Assembly: GCF_042453785.1 (NCBI RefSeq)
Contig: NC_091673.1
Coordinates: 22,806,501 to 22,870,500, forward strand
Source of the DNA: Malus domestica
Lineage: Eukaryota > Streptophyta > Magnoliopsida > Rosales > Rosaceae
Direction: 5' to 3'
Length of the DNA stretch: 64,000 nt
Part shown: in pieces, positions 33,832-43,681 of the stretch
Numbering within the stretch: the first letter of the stretch is position 1
Layout of the letters: each line of letters begins with the position of its first letter
The notes under the pieces: generated by a model
What the model saw: only the letters and a program-made list of their open reading frames with translations
The model's database searches: none
What the model was told of the DNA's origin: nothing
Position numbers and translations under genes: made by a program

Positions 33832-36672
33832 CTACAATGCTTTTCTGATGAAATGATACCTTCTCTTGATGTGTTTTGTTCTCTGATGAAATACTGGGTT
33901 TTTAGTCATGTAAATTGCAAAGGTGTTGTCACACAAAAGTGGTGTGGCTTCAACCTGCAATTCGCCAAAATCTTTAAGTATGAACCTTAGCCAAATAGCT
34001 TGAGCTGTAGCTTCTGATGCACTCACATACTCTGCCTCGGCTGTGGACAGTGCAACACTTTGTTGCTTCACAGAGGCCCATGAAAATACCCCTGATTCGA
34101 AAGTGAAAGCATAACCAGATGTGCTTCTGCTATCATCTTCACTGCCACCCCAGTCACTGTCACAAAATCCAATTAGGATAGATGACTTTCCCATCTCATA
34201 GTTGATCCCATAATCAAGGGTTCCTTGTACATATCTTAGTACTCTCTTAGTTGTGCCCATATGTATCTTGCTAGGATTCTGCATAAACCTAGAAAGTAGG
34301 CTTGCTGAGAACATTAGATCCGGCCTTGTTGCAGTTAGATACAATAGACTGCCAACAATACTTTTATAGAGACTAGCATCTGCAAGTTTACTTCCATCCT
34401 CCTTCTTAAGCTTCTCATTTGCAATTAGGGGTGTAAAGACTGGTTTGCAACCCTTCAAACCAAACTTCTCAAGCAAAGTTTCAGCATACTTCTTTTGATG
34501 AATAAAGATGCTACTTGCTTCTTGAATTACCCCAATACCAAGAAAATGATGCAAGAGGCCTAGGTCAGTCATTTCATACCTCTTCATCATTTCTTCCTTG
34601 AACTCTTTAATCATTTCAGCATCATTTCCAGTGTAGACAACATCATCCACATAGATTGAGACAATGAGTGTCTTGTTGTTGCTTTCTGTCTTGGTGTAGA
34701 GTGTAGCTTCACTAGGACTTTTCTGAAATCCTTTCTCAGTGAAATAGGAATCAATCTCACTGTACCAAGCTCTTGGAGCTTGTTTTAGGCCATAAAGAGC
34801 CTTCCTTAACTTGTACACTTTTTCTGGAAACTCTTGACTTGTGAACTCTTGAGGTTGTTCCACAAACACCTCCTCCTCTAGCACTCCATTTAGAAATGCA
34901 GATTTAACATCCAATTGATGCAGCTTCCAACCCTTCTTGGCAGCTAGGGCTATCAAGGTCCTTATGGTGTCTAACCTTACTACTGGAGCAAAGGTTTCAT
35001 TGAAGACTACACCAGGCTTCTGTGAGTAACCTTTGGCCACTAACCTGGCCTTGTTCTTTTGCACAGAACCATCTAGATTTAGCTTCACTTTGTACACCCA
35101 TTTTACACCAATCACAGGCTTGTCACTTGGTCGATTTACAAGTTCCCAAGTGTCATTCTTTTCTATCATTTCAAGCTCTTCCTTCATTGCTTTCTTCCAA
35201 GCTTTGTCTTTCTCAGCTTTTTCATATGTTTCTGGTTCTACTACACAGTAATTACATGTAGCATAAATCTCATCCAGGTTTCTCAATCTTACTGGAGTTG
35301 AACTAGAAGTTGTTTTCTGTGATTGACTTGATTGTGGACTCATAGTAGCTTGTTGTGGAGTCCCTTGTATGTCACCATTATCTGTGACTTCTTCTTGAAC
35401 TGAGGTCTCCATAGGCTCCCTTGTTTGCCTTTTGTTTAGGTCAATTTGTAGAAAGACACTGTCCTTTTCCTCTACCATTATATCCCAGTTCCACATTGAG
35501 TCTTCATCAAAGATAACATCCCTTGATAGGATTATCTTCTGAGTCAACACATTATAAACTCTGTATCCTTTCTCACTGGTACCATAGCCTACAAAAACAC
35601 CCTTGTTACTTGATTTCTCCAACTTGTGTCTTAGTTGGTGAGGGATGAGAGTGTAGCACACTGAGCCAAACACTCTCAGATGCTTCAAAGAAGGCTTCAT
35701 TCCACTGAACACTTCAAATGGAGTCTTCTTCTCCAATGCTTTAGTAGGACACCTATTTAATAGGTACACTAAAGTGTTCACAGCTTCACCCCAAAATTTA
35801 TAAGGCATGTTCTTCTCATGCATCATAGACTTAGCCATTTCGACTATAGTCATATTCTTCCTTTCTGCAATCCCATTCTGTTGTGGTGAATATGCCACAG
35901 TGAGTTGCTTCTCCAACCCCACATCTTCACAGAATGCATTGAACTCATGTGAGGTGTACTCACCTCCCCTAACACTTCTTAGTCTTTTGATTTGGTATCC
36001 ACTTTGCAATTCCACCATTGCCTTGAACTTCTTGAATATTGTGAATACCTCAGACTTGAACCTCATAAAATACACCCAACACATCTGTGAATAGTCATCA
36101 ATCAAAGTTAGGAAATACCTGTTTCCACTGATTGTTGTTGTTTTCATTGGTCCACACACATCTGAGTGAATCAATTCGAGTGGCTTTGTTGCCCTCCAAG
36201 CCTTTCCAGCTTCAAATGAATCTCTATGGTGCTTGCCAAACACACACCCTTCACAGGTTTCATTGCATTGATCTATCTTTGGTATACCTTGCACCATTTC
36301 ATCCTTTTGTAGATTTTGTAAGCTTGTCATGTTTAAATGACCGAGTATCTTGTGCCATAGCTTCATAGAACTTGTCACACTTGCTTTCTTTGCCACTTCT
36401 TCTAAGTACTTCAGCACAAGTGGAAAGCTTCTGTTTTTCACTTCCACTTTGGTCACTAAGTTTGATAGGGATCTGTCATCATAGATCTCAACCACAGTTC
36501 CCCCAAAGAGTAGAAAATAGCCAATCTCCATCATTTGACCCACACTAAGTAGATTCTCATCCAATCCAGGTACTAGCATCACCTTCCTTATGCATCTTCT
36601 TCCTTTCTTGGTGTTGATAATCAGAGTTCCTCTTCCAGTGGCTTTGACAATGTTTCCATCACCCATTTTCAC
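33832..36672 (-). pseudogene. Copia 3 pol: integrase, reverse transcriptase, RNase H (946-codon frame)
   Basis: The uninterrupted frame covers the protease tail, the integrase zinc site (His107, His112, Cys140, Cys143), the integrase core, reverse transcriptase ([11 protein letters not shown] at 541-551, YVDD at 674-677) and RNase H (STAEAEY, CDN). The first listed codon is GTG, so this is a continuation of an upstream frame. In the integrase core Asp171 and Glu270 are present, but the middle catalytic position, residue 234, is Val (LRSVRGGEY) with codon GTT at 35973-35971, one base from an Asp codon. Integration activity should be lost although the frame is open. Confidence 0.85.
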
Positions 36673-37816
36673 TTTTCCAGTGAAGTTTGTGTCGATGTCA
36701 ATGAGTAATGACTCATGTGGTTGCTGCAGCCACTATCAATGTACCACACTTCATTGTTTCTCTCCATTTTTGCATTGAAAGCACAGAACACATTTGCTTC
36801 TTCTTCCACTTGATTTGCACAGTTCACTTGTTACACATTCTTTGATCTGCAGTCTTTCATAATGTGCCCAAACCTGTTGCATTTGTGACATCTAGGCTTG
36901 TCCTTGAACCAACACTCCCCAAGATGGAATTTATCACAGTGCTTGCATTGTTGCTTGGTTCTTGGACCTGCATTGATGTTGCTGCCTTGGTTAGGTCTTG
37001 AGTTGTGATACCCTTTTCCTTCCCATTTCTTGTTCTTGCCCTTCCACTGTGGTTTCTGATTGCTTGCACTAGCTTGACTACTAGATCCAACATTGAGTGA
37101 TTGAAAGACTTTCTCAGGTGCAGAGTCAGCATGCCTCTCGAATCTTTGATCAAAAGCTCTTAAGGATGCCATTACATCGTGTACACTAAGAGTTTCAGTG
37201 TCTTTGGTTTCTTCTATAACACTCACTATTGAATCATAGGGTTTAGTCAAACTAATCAATAGTTTTTGGACAACTCTTTCATTAGGCAGTTCCTCACCAT
37301 ATGTTTTCATCTTGTTTACAACATCAAACAGTATAGTGAAGTAGTCTTTTAACAGCTCATTTTCCCTCATTCTTGTATACTCAAAATCTCTTCTAAGGGA
37401 CTGAAGTTTTACCTTTCTAACGTTAATGTCTCCTATGTACTATTGCTGTAAAACTTCCCAAGCTCCTTTTGCAGTCTCTTCATTTGCTATCCTCGGAAAA
37501 TGGTGTCTGAGACAGCCCCATCCGATTCTGCTTCAGCGTTTTGAGTTGTGTTTCTGTGAGATCCTTCTCTAGAGCATCGATCTCCAAGTGCTCTAGCATC
37601 CTCCATCCGATTCTGCTTCAGTGTTTTGAGTTGTGTTTCTGTGAGATCCTTCTCTAGAGCATCGATCTCCATCTCAGGTAGTTCATACCCGTGTTGAACC
37701 ATATCCCACATATCATAGGATTTGAAAATGGTTGTCATTCTTATTCTCCAAAAATCATAATTCTCCCCATCAAAGACTGGAGCTTTTAGCTCACTGCTAC
37801 TGCTGGATCCCTTCAT
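36673..37816 (-). pseudogene. Copia 3 gag and protease start, broken
   Basis: Gag starts at 37816 (MKGSSSSSELKAPVFDGENY). A direct duplication with a 95-base period (37522-37616 and 37617-37711, about 66 bases near identical) throws it out of frame. A TAG near 37440 follows. The rest of gag (37370-36831) is open and ends in two Cys/His clusters, CKHCDKFHLGEC and the knuckle CHKCNRFGHIMKDC. The protease motif WYIDSGCSNHM is at about 36745-36712. A small deletion just after it shifts the frame relative to pol. Confidence 0.82.
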
Positions 37817-37943
37817 TTCAGGGTAGTTTGTTGATTGTTGTTGTAGAAGACACTACGTTGGTGCTCCCGGAAATCTCTATTTGCACAGATTACGCCCAAA
37901 CTTCTCTTTTTTTTTTTAGATCAGTAACAAAGCTCTGATACCA

Positions 37944-38399
37944 TGATAAAGTTTGTTTGTTTTGTGTTTTGATTGAGTGTTTGAACCGGTTTCTTTTGAT
38001 TAGAATGACAGAGAATGGAGAGAGCTTGGAGGTTGGATACTGGCTGTGCTAAAGAATGCAGCAGCCTTGATTGATTAAGTAAGGTGAGATTTTACAAGGG
38101 TATGGTGCATTGCCATCACCCATACTTGTTAAAAAAAAAAGATTGACAAGAGACTTTAACAACCATTTAAGCCTTACTACTCCAGATTACATCTTAACCC
38201 TTCATTTGGGGGTTAAGTGATTTAATCTGGAGTGTACACTTGTCACTCACACACTTACACCCACATTTAAACAAAATAGCAATTGGAGACTAAAACCCTT
38301 CATCTTCTTTCTTCTTCTTCGATGCAGACAACACCCTTTGCTCGGGAGCCCCTTGCTACCTTCGACCCCTCGACGCCAGGAGCTGGTTAGCTTCCAACA
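37944..38399 (-). repeat. 5' LTR of copia 3
   Basis: 456 bases from TGATAAAG to CCAACA, next to the primer site at 37933-37943. About 97 percent identical to the other LTR by eye. Confidence 0.9.
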
Positions 38400-38616
38400 C
38401 GAATAACATAGTACAACCTAGACAGATAAGAATAACAGCTGTGCAGGTTTCTAATAATAGAAAGTAAACTAGCCGTTACATATTTGAATCTAATGGCTAC
38501 TTGCTAAAAATAGCAAGTTCTTCATCTCTTCGATTTCAGTATTCTCTTCAGCTTCTTTCTGTAGGATTGTCATCTGCATATCGATATTAAGCTAGTATGC
38601 AACTTAAATCTCAACA

Positions 38617-39175
38617 ATGGCACAGTACATTTTTTCTTCCAAAATTTTGAGCCTGCTAGAGTGACTCAAATAGGAGAAACCCTCCAAGTCTGAGAGTACC
38701 ACAAAATTAGCATCAGGTTTTTCCAGCTTTCGTTTTAACGTAACTCTGCCACAGAAAGTAGCTAGTGAATGGAGCTGAAGCGCACAAGGAACGTGTAATA
38801 GCAGCAAAACAGAAGGCCAACTCTAAATCTTAGAAGAGGCGGGACTTGCATTGGAAGCAACTGCGGCAGCAAGCCTCAAAAGGCAACAATTTTGGCAGCT
38901 GACTAAGCAGTTGAGAAGTTTTCTTAGATTAAGCTGCAACCATCCGTAAATGCAGATTTCGCATCCAACAATGCTCAGTTCATATCTTAGCTGCTGTTTT
39001 ATTTATGATTTCTCTTGCTTTTCTCTAATATTTAGTTAACCTAGCTTGTTTCAACAAGATTTAGAACGGCCTTCTATTTGTTTTAATTTGTTTTAATTTT
39101 CATGAAGGCTAGTTACTAGATGGCCACCTCTTTAACATATATATAGTCGTTTGTATATGTATATATATGTACATC

Positions 39176-39222
<47 letters not shown>

Positions 39223-39407
39223 TGTTACGATTCGCTAACTTTTCTTCTGGAGACAAACGACTCATACTAGTCTAGATGTTTTGGGGGTATGTAAATTTTG
39301 CTAATTTAGGAATAACAAGTAGGTGGTAGTTACAACTACATGCTCCAATGCAAGAAAGGAGTATTTGGGGAGGCACAAAGACAAGATGGTTAGGGAATTT
39401 GGTTATA
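38617..39407 (+). repeat. Unit B, distal end
   Basis: Continues unit B after the nested LTR: relic segment (38620-38950), TATATATAGTCG region, (AT)n(GT)n at 39170-39220 and about 70 bases of what lies upstream of the USP kinase in unit C. It then breaks off at 39407, so unit B never contains the kinase itself. A short unrelated linker (39408-39492) follows before unit C. Confidence 0.75.
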
Positions 39408-39673
39408 GGGGTCTTTTGATATGGGTCCAATTGGACTAAAAATTGGACCTATTTCAAAAATCAAAAGTCACTAAAAATTGATATGGGTTTTGTTTAAACC
39501 CACCCCGTTAAGCACACTTAAGTAGATGGAGAAATGATTGATACCTTATTTTTGGTAATGATAGTGAGATTAAATTTTTTAAACCAAATGATATGGTGGT
39601 TAATGATTATGACATCACTTAAGCATTGATTAACGTATTGATTTAAAATTTTAGTGTTTCTAACATTATCCTT

Positions 39674-39766
39674 TATTTATATAAAGAGCCGGACGGTCAA
39701 ATGACGTGGAATAAGTTGGTGTGTATAAGGGTAATTTCATTGTTTTGTCAAAAGCGTAACCCTAAA
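39674..39766 (+). promoter_or_regulatory. Promoter region of zinc-knuckle copy C
   Basis: TATTTATATAAAG at 39674-39686, TGACGTGG at 39702-39709 and telo-box AACCCTAAA at 39758-39766, followed by a CT-rich leader before ATG 39823. Spacing equals that of copies B and D. Confidence 0.58.
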
Positions 39767-39822
39767 AGGTAAATCTCCAAACTCGTGCAATCTCTCTGAG
39801 TCTCTCTCGCACAGACGAAGCC

Positions 39823-40766
39823 ATGATCCGGGTACCCAGAGACGACGCCAAGCGCGGAGGCAGAGGCGGAGGCAGGGCCAATTGGCTCGCGCGATCAGAG
39901 TCCGGGCGGGGGAAGAATCCAGCCCAACCGGCGGAGCTCCGAGGTGAGATCCGGATTTGTCTTGGTGTATATATATGCGTTTGGTTTCTGTTTTAGGGTT
40001 TGTAAATTCTGCATATTAACCAAAAATGTTGCAGCTTAATTGCTGTTAAACCCAAAATATATGCGTTTGATGAAACATATCAAACAAAAAATTGATGTTT
40101 TTCGTCACTGTGCGAGAATTACCCTTAAATTAATTACATGCCTAGTTTTTTGTTTCGATAGAATTCCCTTTTTATATTGAAAATATGTATCTATTTTTGG
40201 TGGCCCTCTTAATTTGACCTGTTAATTAGCTGAGTAAATATATCTAGTATTAATTAATTTATGTGCAACAAACAGATGAGAAGAAAGAAACAAAAGCTGT
40301 CGAAAGCTCTATGAGTAAACTCCAACTTGATGATGATACTCCTACTGCAAAGAAGAAACGTTACCGTGAGTCTAAGAAATGCCATTCTCAGAATGAGCAT
40401 TGTGCAGTTTGCCTTATGGACGGCCACCACCAATATCTGTGTCCCTACCGGGAAAGTGTCCCGTTGGGCGTAACTAAAGTTGGAGAGGGCTATATACTAA
40501 TGTGTAGGACTTGTGGTTTTGTGGGTAACGTCTGCCTTCATGGCCGCTCTTATGCTCGTCCCTATAGGCGGTGTTATATGCGTCTGAAACATGGGTACCC
40601 AAGCCACGAGGAAGTGGAGCAAATCAGGGCAAGACAGAGAGAAATGGCTGAAATGTCCAGGGCACGAGTGGAGAGAGGTGAACCATCCTCATTGGATGAT
40701 ACCTCTTCCGATTCCTCTTCTGATACCTCTTCCGATTCCTCTTCTGATTCCTCTTCTGAGATATAA
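39823..40766 (+). CDS. Zinc-knuckle protein, copy C (203 residues, intact)
   Basis: Exon 1 is 39823-39943 and exon 2 is 40276-40766, joined in phase 1 (G|AT, Asp41). The donor is GTGAGATCC; the acceptor follows ATGTGCAACAAACAG. Exon 1 gives a basic, Gly-rich N-terminus (KRGGRGGGRANW). Exon 2 gives a Lys-rich segment, then Cys83-X2-Cys86-X4-His91-X4-Cys96, a textbook CCHC zinc knuckle that usually binds single-stranded nucleic acid. A second cluster, Cys117-X2-Cys120-X6-Cys127-X-His129, may bind another zinc. An Arg/Glu-rich helix follows, and the last 20 residues are a Ser/Asp repeat that could be a CK2 phosphorylation target. No known gene name fits; role unknown, probably nuclear or RNA-related by inference. 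Intact frame and promoter suggest an active gene. Confidence 0.75.
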
Positions 40767-43180
40767 TCGTAATGAAGCTTAGGATTGGAACATGCGGTGG
40801 CTGCAGATGTTGGATTGCCTTTTCTGTTCATTCATGGCGGATAGATACTACTGTGTTGGTTGTTTTCTCGTGTGTTTAATTACGTTCTTGGAATAGCTAG
40901 TTGCGCATGTTGGTCGGATTTCCTTTGCTTGTAGGCTTGTACTGCTTGTCTTGGAATAACTATGAAACGAATCAACCGCTATCAAATACTAATCTCACCC
41001 GAATTCATATAACGTAGAATCTCACCGGAAGACTAATCCAATACTGCAACCACAAAGATATTGGAATTAATATTCCTAGTATCAATGAAGAAATGGGACT
41101 AAGTTGCCTGTATGCTTGCCTAAATTCTTCCGAAAGTTATCTGCTTTCTATCAATTGTATGTTCGCATATGCATATAAAGTGTTGTATAGCCTTTGTAAA
41201 TTAGCTTGGAGTTGTTTAAAAACTTTAGTCTTATGAATTGCCAATTTAATTAGTACATCCAAGCAATCATCTAAGTGAAAATTAGGTCCTTAAACTATTT
41301 ATTTTTTTAGAAAAATCAGTCCTTGAATTATAAAAATATGCCAATTACATCCCTAATATTATAGTCAAAACTACTATATTCAATTTTCCGTCAATTTAAG
41401 TCACGGTACTTGCATGTAATACATATTGGAAGGTAGATAGTAGTTAACTTTGGAGGATAAATTAGTAGTTTTTCATAAGAAATAGTGTAAGTTAACTTTG
41501 GAGATTAAATTAGACGTTAGATTCGCAATCTATATGAAATGTTAAGGGTTTATAGGCGAGAAAATTGTGATATTACACTTTTAAGGTGTATCAAGTGATT
41601 TAAGTTGACGAAAAATTGGACAAAATAGCTTTGAATATAATAGTAGGGATCAAATTAGCAATTTTTAATGAATTTAGGGACTTATTTTATTAAAAAAAAC
41701 AATTCAGGGACCTAATTTTCACTGAGGTAATAGTATTAAATCAGCACTTCACCCTTATTTTTATAGAAGAATGAACACATGTTTCGGGTGCAATGCAAAG
41801 TCACAACACTTTCAACGTTCCAGAACTAGGACGTTGTCCCAATGGTTTTGCCCCATATGCATGTAATAGACGATATTTTCCGTTGCAAATTTCAATTTAT
41901 CTGTCGATTGATGAATTGATTAATTGAAGCCAGGACTGATTATGAGTTGCAATCTTCAACCGAGATTCTTCACTTATTTCCATGGAGAATCAGTGCCGGT
42001 GAAGACGTTAAGTTATATATTGTCAGATCTGTGATGGAATGGAACGCTGAAGATTTCACGTCATCTGTGAAATTCTGTTGTATAACATGAAGCAGTGAAA
42101 TTGAATATGGTTGACTAATATTGTTGCTAAAATGTTGTTAATCGCAGAAACTCTAGCGTAAATTGATGGAAAGCATCAACGATCGTATACTCTTGGGCTG
42201 TTCATATCAGCATTTTTTTTCAACTTCAACTAAGTAGATCTCTAATTGTTCAGTTAGTTTATCGTACGTACTATTATTATAGCTAGATTAGCAGTCATGA
42301 ACCTAGACCTCGGGTTTACAGAAATCATGGCCACCCACCGTTTGATCTTATTCCAACGGTAGTAAGGCCAAGTACTGATGGCACAGTACATTTTTTTCTT
42401 CCAAAATATTGAGCCTGCTAGAGTGACTCGAATAGGAGAAACCCTCCAAGTCTGAGAGTACCACAAAATTAGCATCAGGTTTTTCCAGCTTCCGTTTTAA
42501 CGTCACTCTGCCACAGAAAGTAGCTAGTGAATGGAGCTGAAGCGCACAAGGAACGTGTACTAGCAGCAAAACAGAAGGCCAACCCTAAATCCTAGAAGAG
42601 GCGGGACTTGCATTGGAAGCAACTGCGGCAGCAAGCCTCAAGAGGCAACAATTTTGGTAGCTGACTAAGCAGTTGAGATGTTTTCTTAGATTAAGCTGCA
42701 ACCATCCGTAAATGCAGATTTCGCATCCAACAATGCTCAGTTCATATCTTAGCTGCTGTTTTATTTATGATTTCTCTTGCCTTTCTCTAATTTTTAGTTA
42801 ACCTAGCTTGTTTCAACAAGATTTAGAACGGCCTTCTATTTGTTTTAATTTGTATAAATTTTCGTGAAGGCTAGTTACTAGATGGCCACCTCTTTAACAT
42901 ATATATAGTCGTTTGTATATGTATATATATGTACATCTATATATATATATGTGTGTGTGTGTGTATTGTTACGATTCGCTAACTTTTCTTCTGGAGACAA
43001 ACAACTCAGACTCGTCTAGATTTTTTGGGGGCATGTAAATTTTGCTAATTTAGGAATAACAAGTAGATGGTAGTTACAACTGCATGCTCCAATGCAACAA
43101 AGGAGTATTTGGGGAGGCACAAAGACAAGATGGTTAGAGAATTTGGTTATACTATCGTTCCCTCCACACATTCTTATCTC
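40767..43180 (+). repeat. Unit C, downstream flank and relic segment
   Basis: Full-length version of the unit flank: AT-rich sequence to about 42240, the conserved relic segment at 42240-42660, the TATATATAGTCG region, (AT)n(GT)n near 42930-42965, and the region leading to the USP kinase. No clear gene is seen. It serves as the empty-site reference for the MITE and solo LTR in unit B. Confidence 0.75.
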
Positions 43181-43195
43181 CCTAGCTCTAGAATA

Positions 43196-43200
<5 letters not shown>

Positions 43201-43246
<46 letters not shown>
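43201..43246 (+). repeat. (GA)n microsatellite in the USP kinase leader
   Basis: About 22 GA repeats just after TATTTAAG and about 165 bases before the kinase start codon. Unit D has only about 12 repeats at 61568-61591. GA/CT tracts are common in plant 5' leaders. Confidence 0.88.
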
Positions 43247-43247
<1 letters not shown>

Positions 43248-43410
43248 GATGAGAATATAGCACAGCTTCAGTGCCAAGACGTTGCCAAGGAGAGCGTACG
43301 ACAGTGGTTCTCCGTCAGGGATTTGTTTCGTTCAGAGCCGGAGACATTTCTACGTACGCATGCAGGTTAGAGTTTGATGGAGATTTGAATTAATTCACAG
43401 AAGGTGAGAA

Positions 43411-43584
43411 ATGGGAAGAGGTCAAACACAAAAGAAGGCGGGGGAGGTGGTGGCTGTGGCAATAGACAATGACAAGGGCAGCCAACATGCTCTCAAATGG
43501 ACTATTGATAGTCTTGTCACCAGAGGTCAAGCTCTCACGCTGCTCCATGTTAGACAAAGAACCGCAATTCCCACCCAAAGTACA

Positions 43585-43615
<31 letters not shown>

Positions 43616-43635
43616 ATATGTGTGTGTGTGTGTGC

Positions 43636-43681
<46 letters not shown>

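Larger units (their letters stand above)
33245..38399 (-). mobile_element. Copia element 3, complete with LTRs
   Basis: It is flanked by the 5-base duplication CGAAT (33240-33244 and 38400-38404). LTRs are 33245-33699 and 37944-38399. The complement of a TGGTATCAGAG primer site lies at 37933-37943 next to the right LTR, so the element reads on the minus strand. LTRs differ at roughly a dozen positions by eye. The pol frame is long and open, but gag and protease are broken and integrase has lost a catalytic residue. Confidence 0.92.
32977..38616. mobile_element. Solo LTR split by copia 3
   Basis: The outer element starts TGTTTGAAAT at 32977 and ends CTCAACA at 38616, flanked by the 5-base duplication ATGGC (32972-32976 and 38617-38621). 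Unit C shows the unoccupied GATGGCACAG site. Without copia 3 only about 480 bases remain (32977-33244 plus 38405-38616) with no internal coding region, the size of a single LTR. It therefore became a solo LTR by recombination, either before or after copia 3 landed in it. Confidence 0.75.
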
